Shown: positions 21,795 to 32,279 of the stretch, piece after piece
Layout: each line of letters starts with the position of its first letter
Numbering within the stretch: position 1 is the stretch's first letter
NCBI GenBank assembly: GCA_963662175.1
Contig: OY759221.1
Span: 2,418,001 to 2,482,000, forward strand
Direction of reading: 5' to 3'
Origin: Aradus depressus
Lineage: Eukaryota; Arthropoda; Insecta; Hemiptera; Aradidae
DNA: 64,000 nt
Notes under the pieces: model-generated
The model's database searches: none
The model's input: only the letters and a program-made list of their open reading frames with translations
Told to the model about the DNA's origin: nothing
Position numbers and translations under genes: made by a program

Positions 21795-22298
21795 ACAGGT
21801 TGTCAAATAAAATGAAGAATGACCTCTCACAGATTTTTATTAGAAGTAGCTAGCCGGCTTTCGAGGTTTCCCTCATCATCAAACAGTCTACAAAAGAAAC
21901 CATCCTTAATATAATATAAAGGAAACAAAGATAAATATATTAAATTGTAAAAAGTAAAAAAATGTCCCCCCTCCTCAACTCTAGAGAGGGGATGGGACGT
22001 TTGTCCAGTCTCACGTGCTCCGTTCTCCCAGTTGTGACCCAGATGGTGTCAACTCGTCTGTCCCCATCCATGGTATTTTAAATTGTTAAAGTTTTTAGAT
22101 TGTTTTATTTATTTATTTTTATTATAAAATTATTTAGTTTCATTTAATTTAATATATTTTTGTTGCCTTTATATTATATTAAGGATGGTTTCTTTTGTAG
22201 ACTGCCTGATGATGAGGGAAACCTCGAAAGCCGGCTAGGTACTTCTAATAAAACTCTGTGAGAGGTCATACTACCTTATATTTGACAACCTGTGAAAT
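21795..22298. mobile_element. Fold-back element with ~150-bp inverted arms
   Basis: The left arm (21795-21945) and right arm (22150-22298) are inverted copies, about 90% identical. They start TCACAGGTTGTCAAAT and contain AGCCGGCTTTCGAGGTTTCC and TTAATATAATATAAAGG. The about 200-bp centre is non-coding. No matching target duplication was found for TA, TTAA or 8-bp classes, so the superfamily is open. A single related arm lies at 53548-53650. Penelope-type terminal repeats can also be inverted and are an alternative. Confidence 0.75.
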
Positions 22299-22619
22299 AA
22301 TCACTTCTCACTACATCAGCCATCTTCATATTTACTTTTTTGAAGGTCACTTCTTCGTGAGATGTATGCCGAAAACAATACTAAAATTTCGTTTCAGATC
22401 TCATGTTTTTAAACGTTTACTAGATTTCCATGAAAAGTGTTAGTCCTATCGAAATTTTAGCTCCTACTAAAAATATTCGTTATTAAATTTCCAATCGCTA
22501 AAGTCCCCAAAAAGTAATATAATGTTCACTATAACCAACCTTAGAAAAGACATCCTGAAAAGTTGATGTTTGTTTTGATCCCAAGACTACCCCCCCACTC
22601 TCTAGTCCAGCTATATTTA

Positions 22620-22665
22620 CACACACACACACACAAACTCACACACACACACACACACACACACA
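22620..22665. repeat. (CA)n microsatellite
   Basis: About 22 CA units with two interruptions. Confidence 0.9.
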
Positions 22666-22793
22666 CATCACTGTTGGAGCTTATATTTAGCCGATACACC
22701 TGCCGAACACAATTATCATACCCACATTACGTAAAACGTCTCTTGTCAAATGTCTTACCATTACACAATAAAATTATATATATTATACTGGAG

Positions 22794-23085
22794 GGGGCCG
22801 GTAGCTCAGTGGTATGCGTGCTTGTCTTCTGAGCTCAAGATCGTGGGTTCGAAACCCGACCGAGGCCCTTAGCTTAGTTTATCTGGGAGGTAAAATAAAC
22901 TTAAGCACGCCGTCCTTCGGATGGGACGTTAAGCGATGGTCCCGAGCCTGTACGATGTCAGGAACTCGTTATAGACCCCAACCCTAAGTGAATAACAAAT
23001 TTAGGGTAGGCAAAATTTAGGACTCCAAAAGTAGAGTTGGGCTCATGTCCACCAGAGTGACGAAAGAGCGCTCTGGTAGAGATCC
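22794..23085 (+). mobile_element. tRNA-derived SINE, 3'-truncated
   Basis: Sharp tRNA-like head (GCCGGTAGCTCAGTGGTATGC and GTGGGTTCGAAACCC). The body is intact up to GAGCGCTCTGGTAG, where it breaks off before the tail. This head shows the A box (TAGCTCAGTGG) and B box (GGTTCGAAACCC) best. Confidence 0.9.
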
Positions 23086-23099
23086 ATCAACGGTTTAAT

Positions 23100-23580
23100 A
23101 AGCGAACATATTTTATGAACGCTAACTGCTAATAGGGCGCTGATAGATGTTTCTTATTCGGATAGAACTTTGACTCTGTTCATATTCAGATGTGGCTGAG
23201 TTTTTATTCTCTTTAAATCTAGCTATTCAAAGGAAAATCTTCAACATTTTCATGTTTTCGAATCCTTTCTTAGGCCGCATTGAGCCGGCCATATCTGGCT
23301 CCCGGCCCGTAGTTTGCCCAGCCATAATCTAAACACTGCCTCGTTAACTCTGATATAATCTTATCGTATATTGGCGGCTAATGTATAGTCAATTACAACC
23401 CTCCCCCCTCCCCTCACTAATTTGACGACAAACCTCTACCAGACTCCATCTCGACATTGCATAAGGGGTTCCAAAATCCGAGTGGATTAACGAGTAGGAG
23501 GTGATCAACTCTTGATCCGCCGAGGCCCATTCTGCAGAACAACCTCGGCAAATGTGAAAGTTTCACTTGAAACTTTTTGA
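23100..23580. other. No gene; possible hAT-like remnant
   Basis: The stretch 23270-23330 (CCGGCCATATCTGGCTCCCG, GCCCGTAGTTTGCCCAGCC) resembles sequence common near the ends of hAT elements, from memory. No inverted ends were found to confirm it. Confidence 0.3.
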
Positions 23581-23584
23581 TCCT

Positions 23585-23890
23585 ATTTATTTTAATTATG
23601 CCTTTGGTTTCATTTTTAATTTCGTCTGGCTATTTGTTATATGCAGTCGGTGCTATGAACGAAACGTGCTCTTGTCCAATTGTTTTATAACGAAAAGAAA
23701 TATAAGTATGTGAAGATCTTAGATTTATTCCAGTGTTGTAGGTATTAGGAGAAAATTTGGAATTATGATTTACTAAAAATTTTAATGAATTAAATAAATA
23801 CAGCAGCCTAATACTTCATATGGAAAGTTCTTCAAATAATTGTATAGATGGAGTTCTGTGATGATCTTGATTTCGTTGAAGGTATACAAT
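23585..23890 (-). pseudogene. LINE reverse transcriptase C-terminal tail
   Basis: The reverse strand reads LHLYNYLKNFPYEVLGCC, then after one frameshift NSLKFLVNHNSKFSPNTYNT, GINLRSSHTYISFRYKTIG and VSFIAPTAYNK*PDEIKN. The pattern of short aromatic/basic blocks ending in a W/YN-x-LPDEI-like motif is characteristic of C-termini of CR1/Tx1-like non-LTR polymerases. One frameshift and one stop show it is dead. Confidence 0.6.
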
Positions 23891-24118
23891 GATGGAGGTG
23901 GATTTAGTGTGTTTGTTGTTTGTCGGAGAAATGGCGGTTAGTTTGTATTAAAAGATCCGGTTATCGGCTAAACCTGTTAATTACCGCCAGGTTAAACTGC
24001 ATGGTTATAACTGTTAGAAATAACCCGTTATAATCCAAGGTATGGAATATTTGTATTTAGGGAATACATTTAGGTATAAAAAAAAAGTATAGAATAAGTG
24101 TAATATAATTATTATATC

Positions 24119-24472
24119 GGGGGGCGCCGGTAGCTCAGTGGTATGCGTGCTTGTCTTCTGAGCTCAAGATCGTCGGTTCGAAACCCGACCGAGGTCCTTA
24201 GTTTATTTTATCCGGGAGGTAAAATAAACTTAAGCACGCCGTCCTTCGGATGGGACGTTAAGCGATGCTCCCGAGCCTGTACGATGTCAGGTACTCGTTA
24301 AAGACCCCTGGCCTAGGTGAATAAAAATTTAGAGTAGGCAAAATTTAGGACTCCCACAGTAGAGTCGGGCTCATGTTCACGAGAGTGACGAAAGAGCGCT
24401 CTGGTAGTAGGCGATATGACCTTGTAGTTAAAGCCTGGGCATGAGTCATAAAAACCTAATCTAACCTTATAT
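24119..24472 (+). mobile_element. tRNA-derived SINE, full length
   Basis: The best full-length forward copy: head GGGCGCCGGTAGCTCAGTGG, B box GGTTCGAAACCC, self-complementary TATTTTATCCGGGAGGTAAAAT, GGATGGGACGTTAAGCGATG, the TGAATAAAAATTTAG segment, GAGCGCTCTGGTAGTAGGCG, and tail CATAAAAACCTAATCTAACC. Length is about 350 bp, typical of a tRNA SINE with a long body. Pol III transcription from the A and B boxes is expected from the family. Confidence 0.92.
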
Positions 24473-24680
24473 TAGGGATATAAGTAACGTAAATAGCGTT
24501 AATAAAAAAGTATATTATTATAATTAAATAAAACGGGAATACGAGTATAATATATAAATATATAACGTAATGAGTTGTTTCCGTAAAATAATTAAATTGT
24601 TGAAAATCTACCAGTTAATTCCAAACAGGGATATTTAATATTGTTATTGATATTTATGGTGTAACATTTTTCTTAGGGGG

Positions 24681-24948
24681 TCATGGTGGCAGTGCGGGCT
24701 AGAGCATAGGGCTTTGGTCGCATGGTCTCACCATGGTGGCCGTGCGGGCTAGAGCGCAGGGCTTTGGTCGCATGGTCTCACCATGGTGACCTTGCGGGCT
24801 AGAGCGTGGGGCTTTGGTCGCATGGTCTCACCATGGTGGCCGTGCGGGCTAGAGCGTAGGGCTTTGGTTGCATGGTCTCACCATGGTGGCTGTGCGAGCT
24901 AGAGGGTAGGGCTTTGATCGCATGGTCTCACCATGGTTTGCGGGTTCG
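24681..24948. repeat. 50-bp tandem repeat, 5 units, tRNA-like
   Basis: Units start at 24681, 24731, 24781, 24831 and 24881. The unit (TGGTGGCCGTGCGGGCTAGA, GCTTTGGTCGCATGGTCTCA) resembles the 5' half of a class II tRNA such as Leu or Ser. After the last unit comes TTTGCGGGTTCGAAAAT with a B-box-like GGTTCGAA. I infer a second tRNA-related SINE whose A-box half was multiplied. Confidence 0.8.
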
Positions 24949-24949
24949 A

Positions 24950-25220
24950 AAATGTCGAGTTTTCACAACAATTTCCTGTTTTCGGACCCCCTAATTTCAA
25001 AAATGAAAAAAGAATTTCCTGTCTTTGTGTTTGTAAGTTCGATAACTATGAATGTATCGACACTTTTTGATTTTGAGCCAAATCAGACAAAGGAGAAGGG
25101 GGGGGGGGGGGTGCTCAAGGATTTTACCTTCCAAATAAAAGTTTATTCACGCCGGGAATTTCGAACATGCATCTTGAGTGCAGTAAGCAAGCACGCTAAC
25201 TCTAGACTACCGATGCTACC
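24950..25220 (-). repeat. REP-A piece followed by a SINE head fragment
   Basis: 24950-25095 is reverse REP-A (ATAACTATGAATGTATCGAC). After a G tract (about 25099-25111), 25120-25215 looks like a reverse SINE head (CACGCCGGGAATTTCGAAC, AGTAAGCAAGCACGCTAAC). Confidence 0.45.
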
Positions 25221-25604
25221 CGTATATAAAGGGATCTTGCATCAAATTTGTATTATTTTTTTTGTAAGCCTAAAAATTCGATTTTAAACTTGAAGTACAA
25301 TGTAAAGTTAGGAGAAAGAGAAGAAAAAAAAGGACCCCAAAAAAACGTAAAACGAACCAAGTTTAATTTAAAAATAACACCACAAAGGAACTGAGAGAAC
25401 CAATTTGTTATAGAAAGGGGACGTACTAAAGTCTTCGAAACTTTTACTAAAGAAATTTGAATATAAATTATTTTTTAGATGAACAGGCAGATACAGTAGA
25501 TGTAAATACTTTTTTTTTGTTCGTTTTTCTGTATACATTTTATTATTATTTTATTTTTCTGTATATATACTAAGAAAATTATAGTAAATTATACTTTTTA
25601 TTGT

Positions 25605-25825
25605 AAAAACATTCAGTAATGACGGAGACGGTGGATATAGTGTGAAGAAAAACATTCAGTAATGACGGAGACGGTGGATATAGTGTGACGAAAAACATTC
25701 AGTAATGACGGAGACGGTGGATATAGTGTGACGAAAAACATTCAGTAATGACGGAGACGGTGGATATAGTGTGACGAAAAACATTCAGTAATGACGGAGA
25801 CGGTGGATATATTGTGACGCTAAAC
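25605..25825. repeat. 43-bp tandem repeat, 5 units
   Basis: CATTCAGTAATGACGGAGAC with GGTGGATATAGTGTGACG recurs every 43 bp (first CATTCAG at 25610, then 25653, 25696, 25739, 25782). A decayed sixth follows at 25825. Confidence 0.92.
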
Positions 25826-25954
25826 ATTCAGCAATGATGGAAACAATAATATAGACTCACTATAAGCGATTTTAGTTTACTCAAGAAATTGTTAGGTCTG
25901 GAAGGGGTTTTGAATATGTACTTTATAAAATTTCGTCTCGTTATATTCATTCTG

Positions 25955-26165
25955 TACGGAGTTATGGAGACAATGTTATAGGGAGTTAAGGAGACAATGT
26001 TATAGGGAGTTATGGAGACAATGTTATAGGGAGTTATGGAGACAATGTTATAGGGACTTATGGAGACAATGTTATGGGGAATTATGGAGACAATGTTATA
26101 GGGAGTTATGGAGACAATGTTATGGTAAGTAATGGAGACAATGTTATGGGGAATTATGGAGGCAC
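25955..26165. repeat. 24-bp tandem repeat, about 8 units
   Basis: GGGAGTTATGGAGACAATGT + TATA repeated with few changes. It lies 130 bp after the 43-bp array and directly before a REP-A copy. Confidence 0.9.
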
Positions 26166-26204
26166 ATGCAGGCAGGACTGTTCTTACATCCCCCGCTCTC
26201 AGTC

Positions 26205-26715
26205 GAAAATGTCGAGTTTCACAGAAATGTTATGTTTTCGGACCCCCTAATTTCAAAAATGAAAAAAAAAAAATCCTGTCTTTGTGTCTGTAAATTCGAT
26301 AACTATGAATGTATCGACACCTCATAATGACGACACTTATTGATTTTGAGCCAAATCAGACAAAGCAGAAGGGGGCTTAACACAAAAACTACAATAACTT
26401 GCGATGTACTCAAAGAATCGACATGAAATTTTATATTGAAATTAAAATCGTCATAAGGCCAAAACCTATTAATTTCCAGTGAAATTGGCCGAAGGAAAGT
26501 GGGGGATTAGAGCAGAGGGCATAACTCAAAAACGATGATGTAATCGATGTATCGAATCTAAAACGGATTATGAAGATTCAGATGCCCCCCCCCCCCCCCC
26601 CTCCCCCCCCCCTGTGTAAATAAATTATTGATTTTTAACAAAAATGGTTTTGAAGGGAGAGAGAATTGATAAATTGATTAATTCTTGCTGGGGAAGAACA
26701 TTGACGGTGATTCCT
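26205..26715 (-). repeat. REP-A copy, long
   Basis: Reverse copy from TTATGTTTTCGGACCCCC through ATAACTATGAATGTATCGAC and AAATTGGCCGAAGGAAAG to GATTAATTCTTGCTGGGGAA. Interrupted by a C-rich tract at 26585-26612. Confidence 0.65.
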
Positions 26716-27835
26716 AAATTACATAACTTTCCCTATACATCGTACTACTGCGGAAGTAGCAATATCAATATCAATGTAGTATTTTAAGAATTATTATCCA
26801 AAAAGATTTTAAAAAACTGCCCGGATAATTGGGGTTTACAGAAATTTTCATGATTTTAGGAAGGGATGTTTTATTGAGGGACCCAATTGGAGGGCACAAG
26901 CACACATACAAATATGCTCTTTACTGTATCTACGTGTGGTTACTTTGTACAGAGATAAATATTCTGTTTAAGAAGAGATGTCTTTTTGCGCTGCTCTCCC
27001 TCACTTCATATTTGAGTTTTCTTCATATGAATAAATAACTATTTGAACTGTTCAACCCATATATTATATTCATACATAAAGTTAAGCAGATCCAAATTGT
27101 TAGTGAACACTTTCCACGAATGTCAATGAGCCCTCGCCCCCCCGCCACCTGGAGGACAACTTTCTGATCTTGGAAAAACATACAAATTGAATTTTGTCAA
27201 AAAGTTTTATTCAATTTGCATAATTTTGAAGTTTGTTATAAAGTTTAGCGTATGTCTTTCATTGTGGATACCTACCTCTAAACGCACAACGCACAAAAAG
27301 GACCGGAAGGGATTCTAAAAGTCTTTCATAGTTGGATCAACAGCAATGTACTCCCTCACCTCGAATTATTTGTTATTGAGTTTCCATTTTGTTTCAAATC
27401 AGATTTTATTCTGTTAATATTGTGTCATGTAAATAATTTACATACATTAAGATTATTAATATATTATAAAATCAATTATTATTATTTGTATAAAAACAGC
27501 TGTTAGGAGTGAAGTAACTTAAATAGTGAATAAATATACAAAGATGAACTAGTCGCATTTTGTTTTAAAACGAAATGTGAACAACCAAAGAATGAAGAAC
27601 AAATGACGACGTTCAGCGGTTTTAAATAGTGTGAAACAGTCTAAGGAGAGATGTGGAAGTGGACAGTCTAGAGAGAGAAGTGTTTTTAGGGTTAAGGTGT
27701 AGTGAACCATGTAGGAGTGAAAATAACAGTGAAGTAGATGCGCAAAGGTACTTTTATTTATGTATATGTTTATGTGCCGAAAATAACATTAAATTAAAGA
27801 ATGGCCACAATATTTAAGGTGTGCTAAAGGGTTTT
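26716..27835. other. No gene seen
   Basis: AT-rich, with a possible leader-like segment near 27560-27750 (purine-rich, little repeat similarity) but no ORF. Nothing else supported. Confidence 0.45.
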
Positions 27836-28205
27836 TCACCTTCCAGTTAAAAAATCTTGGTTTCGAACTCGCGATCTTCAGCTTAGTAAGCAAGAGACTA
27901 CTCAGGCGCCCTCATGTATCTATCTATGATTTTGAATACGGTAGGTCAGATGCGTGCTCGCCTACTGTGCTGAAGACCCCTATTATCTTTTTAAACTTTG
28001 AGCACGCTGTCTTTCGGATGGGAACGGGAGGCGATTTTCCCGAGCATTTTCAAAGTCTGTCACTTGTTGAAGACCCCTACCCTACGTAAGCAAATGTAGG
28101 ACTCCAGCAGTAGTCGGACTCATGTCTACGAGAGCTACGAAGGAGTGTAGGCGGGTAGTAGGTGATATGATGTAATAGTTAAAGCCCGGGCATGAATCAC
28201 AATAA
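27835..28205. mobile_element. Two SINE fragments head-to-head
   Basis: 27835-27915 is a reverse head (GGTTTCGAACTCGCGATCTTC, CAGGCGCCCTC). 27945-28205 is a forward body and tail (GCACGCTGTCTTTCGGATGG, GTAGTAGGTGATATGA, GCCCGGGCATGAATCACAAT). They lie about 30 bp apart in opposite orientation. Confidence 0.75.
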
Positions 28206-29134
28206 CTAACTAACTCTTACAAAATTAATATTGTTAAAAACTTAATTAAAACAAATGAGTGAATTCAATGTTACCGACTTCACTCGAGGAACGTGCAGTT
28301 TCTCGCTCCATCTATCATCCTTGTTCATCCTGTTTGAGTTGAAATTTTCAACTATAGTCTTACCGAAACATATTTTTGTCAAAATGAAAAAGAGTTACAC
28401 GACTTTAAATTTGAAATGGTTGACAAATAAGTTATTGATTATAAAAATCAGTCGGCTAATAACGAAGCTATTTATCGCCCGAATATTACAATAATTCAGT
28501 ATATCTCAAAATTTTGCAACAAACATAAATTTGAATTTGGCGGGCTGAATTGCTCCTCCGCTTCTCGCCAGAAACAGTCCTCGGTCTTAAATATATTTTA
28601 GTTTAAGAATTTTCTTTGAGTTTTCATTATTAAGTAATTTATAATTTATGAGAAAGTATAAAGAAGAAGGAAAAAGAAATGTAATTAAATTTTAATGGAC
28701 ACATTATTATTTATTTCTACTTAGCCGGCTACACGAAGTATACGGGTAGTTATGTAACTTGTCAGGGTTAAAGTACCTGGTATTTTCTTTTACAACGACA
28801 TATTGTTCGTAATTAGCAAGTAAGATATTGAGGAATGAATGTGGGGACGGCTGTCCTGCTGAGGTATGTGACCGAAGAAGAAAGAGATCAGGCCAGTCCT
28901 GGGGAAGGTTCCTCTGCCATGCCCGCTTCATGCTTCGTGGCGGAACATAATAATTTATTTCTGTTAAACCAGAACGTGGTAATATTTTTCATAATTCTTT
29001 CAGAAGAGTTTTTTTTTCACGACGATATATAAGAAAATACCAATATATTATATAGGGGCAGGGGCGCTAAATTTGTTTAATTTGGAGATTTGTTGTTCTT
29101 TCAACAAAAACAGCTCAGGTAAAATAATATAATG
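28206..29134. other. No recognised gene; one small frame
   Basis: AT-rich except 28835-28975, where a plus-strand frame of 65 codons starts MNVGTAVLLRYVTEEERDQA and continues SPGEGSSAMPASCF. Its composition is protein-like for 45 codons. No family recognised, no clear splice sites. Confidence 0.3.
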
Positions 29135-29171
29135 CAAAGCTACTCCCAGGCAACGCCGGGTCACCTGCTAG
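29135..29171 (+). mobile_element. Helitron 3' terminus
   Basis: CCCAGGCAACGCCGGG hairpin, spacer, then CTAG at 29168-29171 followed by T. The matching 5' end could not be placed, so only the terminus is annotated. Confidence 0.6.
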
Positions 29172-29404
29172 TGTGATAGCGAGGTGGTGGGGTAGTCTCG
29201 GCCAATGCTCACCTTTCTCCCCACTTTGCCCATCAGCCATCTCTCTATAGTTCATCCCTCTACCTATGCTGTGTCGTATGTTCAACTATGCCAATTAGGG
29301 TCGCTAACACCCCCCACCAACCCTTCCATAGTTTATTAAATACCTACACTAATTACAAAATAATTTTCTAATTAATTTTACTCCTTTTGTTGCACATTTC
29401 TCCA

Positions 29405-29600
29405 CTATAATAATAAGTTTTCACTCTCCCTCTAAACCCTTCTTCTCCTTTGTCTCATCTACCTGATTTCGAAGTTATAGTTATGTCCCAGCCCTCTGAG
29501 ACCGTGCTAATCTTATCTGATAATTTTCAAATTCCGATTTTAAACATTCCTACAGCATCTTACATCTTCGAATTGGTCACATCACAAATTTCCTTTCAAT
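29405..29600 (+). repeat. REP-A fragment
   Basis: AAGTTTTCACTCTCCCTCTA followed by a degenerate forward block. Confidence 0.4.
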
Positions 29601-29639
29601 ATTTTTTACTGAGACCCTTTTTTTTTTTTTATTAACAAT

Positions 29640-30385
29640 CACAACATATTTTTAAATAGCATTAAAAATTAAAAATAATGCTACCGGCCTGGCCGCTACA
29701 CTACTAAAGGGTGTAAATAAGAAAAAAAATAATAATAATAATTTTGATTTAATAAATAGTTTTGTAAAAAAATAATAAAATAAAGATTTATATTGAAACA
29801 GGGATTTTTTTTATTTTTAGTACCGTTGTAGATACCATAAAAATGAGTAATCAGGATCAACCTTACCATATAATCATTTTTTATAATACCCCAAAAGAAA
29901 AAAAATATGTCAACACAAATTTATTAGCTGAACCAATGATTGATAAGGCCGTGTAAAAAAGGACATAAACGGGCCAATCAGATGATGTTTAATGGGAATC
30001 ATTGTGCTATAATGTTCAGCCATAAACGAGCTGAGGATGGGGCCATAACGGAGAGATAGCATGTTAATGGGAGCGACGCCATTGTCTTGATCTACTGTCA
30101 TATCAATTTGGGGAAATTTAACACAAGTCTTTCAAATAAATTCACTTTACAAAATGAAATAAATAGGGAGGGGAGAATGTCTAAAGTAGAGATCATGAGT
30201 TAAAGGGCTTTGGAGGTGGGGGATGAGCATTGTAATCTTTGTCCGGATACAGAACAGAGGTACATAGAGTTGGTAGAAAGGCGCGAAGAAGGAGAGAGGT
30301 AGACAAGTGGGAGTCTGTTTATTCTTCGATCGGATACCGCATGTAATCAACTTCAGGTAAGGACTCAAAGAAGTAAGGTTAATAC
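29640..30385. other. Non-repetitive segment, no ORF
   Basis: 29920-30110 has balanced composition and matches no other part of the window. It includes GATAAGGCCGTG, GGGCCAATCAGATGATG and GTTAATGGGAGC, resembling clustered factor sites. A conserved regulatory element is conceivable. The rest is AT- or purine-rich without signal. Confidence 0.3.
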
Positions 30386-30389
30386 GAAT

Positions 30390-30615
30390 CTATGAAATAC
30401 GCCTATTACCAGAGCGCTCTATCTTCCCTAGATGAACCCATCTCTATTGTGGGAGCCCTAAATTTTGTCTTCCATAAATTTGTATTCACCTAGGAGGGTA
30501 AGGGTCTTTAACAACTACCTGACATCGTATCAGCTCAGAACCATCGCTTAACGTCCAGTCCGAAGGATGGCGAGCTGAAGGTTTCTTGTTGTAAAATGTA
30601 CTTAAGCCCTGGAAG
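30390..30615 (-). mobile_element. tRNA-derived SINE fragment
   Basis: Reverse body only (ATTACCAGAGCGCTCTATC, ACCATCGCTTAACGTCC, CCGAAGGATGGCGAGC). Both head and tail are missing. Confidence 0.78.
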
Positions 30616-30863
30616 TAAGCTGGTCTTGTGGTAGCACATGTGACGTCTTCATTTCTTATTCAATGTCCACAACTTAAATCGTTTCTGCATTGGAGCGCTC
30701 ACTCAGTTTCGAAAGCATAAGTACAGACAAACATGAAAATAAATTGAAAACTCGATCTCGGATTTATACACGATTACAATATTTCCAGACATTATTCTTA
30801 TAATACAAACTCACGGTTTTTTTTTATACAACACCTTGTGGAATCTGAAAATGAAAGTTATTA

Positions 30864-31387
30864 TCATGTATATAAAGCTGAAAATGTCTGTGCGTTGTAC
30901 CGCTATAACTCACGAACGGCTTGATGGATTTGATTATTTTTTTTTTTAATTTGTTCGTCATCGTCTTTGGAAGGTTATAGGCGTATTAGTACCTCAATAT
31001 CTGGTCCATCCCAGCATCCACCCACGCAATCTTTGTAACTCAAAAACCACTGCAATGATTAATGAGGAATCTTTTTGAATAGACAAGTTTCATCTACCGG
31101 AAGGTTAAGGTCTATTTTTTAATCAACCCCTGGTCCATCCCAGCATCCACTCACGCAATCTTTGTAACTCGAATACCATTGCAACGATTAATGAGAAGTG
31201 TTTTTGAATAAATTAGTTTTAGCTCCAAAGCTAGCGTTACTACAGTTGGAGGACTATAAGCCTTATTCCGTATGAATAATTGAAAATTATAACATCATGA
31301 ATGTACTGTCGAGGAACTGAATAGCCTTATAGGAGATATTGGGAGAAAAGTCAAAGTTCCCCGAGCAACGCCGGGTATTACTGCTAG
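30864..31387 (+). mobile_element. Helitron, short complete element
   Basis: Left end TCATGTATATAAAGCTG preceded by A. Right hairpin CCCCGAGCAACGCCGGG, then TATTACTG and CTAG at 31384-31387 followed by T. It is about 90% identical to 20747-21432 over shared parts but lacks the 33-bp motif region. It is a deletion derivative of the same family. Confidence 0.9.
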
Positions 31388-31567
31388 TTATTTATATTTT
31401 AAAGATCACAAAATAGCGTCTGAACCTCATTTTACAAAGAATGTCAATAAATTGTAACTTTTTAAACTAATTTTCTAAACGCTGAAATACTTCTTGTAGA
31501 GCATTCTGAATAAATCTCACGCATATCTTCTTAAAGATTAAGATACAGTGGCTTAAGCAGAACCTTG

Positions 31568-31581
31568 GGGGGGGGGGGGGG
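31568..31581. repeat. G tract
   Basis: About 14 uninterrupted G. Confidence 0.9.
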
Positions 31582-31789
31582 CCCACATTTATAGATATTT
31601 TATGTATCTCTCTATTATATGTTTAAGTTATTTGTTTATCCGTTCGCCCTCCCCCCCTGGAACGCATCGTGTGGGCGCCCATGAGGCAATAAGACCTCTT
31701 CTTCTAGAGCGAATTGAGTTGGGTCGCATACCTCCACCAACAGACCATTCATTTTCAGTTTTTTTTTTTTTTTTTTTTTTGTTTTTAAT

Positions 31790-31907
31790 GGATTTGGAGA
31801 AGTTGTCCCCAACTAGAGAGGATATTGAAGCTCTGTTCCAGACATTCCTAGACAGAGAATGCGAATATCAACACAAGGCTCCCTGGAACTGTTGGGGGAG
31901 TTATTAA
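31790..31907 (+). other. Small unrecognised frame after a T tract
   Basis: After a 24-bp T tract, ATG at 31790 opens 39 codons: MDLEKLSPTREDIEALFQTF, then LDRECEYQHKAPWNCWGSY and TAA. The acidic helical start and Cys/Trp-rich end look protein-like. The SINE target duplication overlaps the stop. No family recognised. Confidence 0.25.
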
Positions 31908-31917
31908 TTATTAATTT

Positions 31918-32242
31918 AGTCCTTGACATCTGAGCTCAAGGTTGTGGGTTCGTAGCCCGACCGAGGCCCTTAGTTTATTTTATCTGGGAGGTAAAATAAA
32001 CTTAAGCACGCCGTCCTTCGGATGGGACGTTAAGCGATGGTCCCGAGCCTGTACGATGTCAGGTACTCGTTAAAGATAATCACTACCCTAGATGAATAAA
32101 AATTTAGGGTAGGCAAAATTTAGGACTCCCACAGTAGAGTCGGGCTCATGTCCACCAGAGTGACGAATGAGCGCTCTGGTAGTAGGCGATATGACCTCGG
32201 AGTTAAAGCCCGGGCATGAGTCATAAAACCTAACCTAACCTC
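31918..32242 (+). mobile_element. tRNA-derived SINE, 5'-truncated
   Basis: A 13-bp duplication TAATTATTAATTT (31905-31917, 32243-32255) flanks it. It begins just before the B box (TGAGCTCAAGGTTGTGGGTTCG) and ends in CATAAAACCTAACCTAACC, the clearest (AACCT)n tail in the window. Truncation at the 5' side plus a target duplication means LINE-driven insertion. Confidence 0.9.
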
Positions 32243-32279
32243 TAATTATTAATTTTTAGACAATTATAAAAAAAAATGG

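Noticed and set aside
22794..22860. A genuine tRNA gene
   Set aside because: A- and B-box-like sequence is present, but it continues into the SINE body and recurs in many copies.
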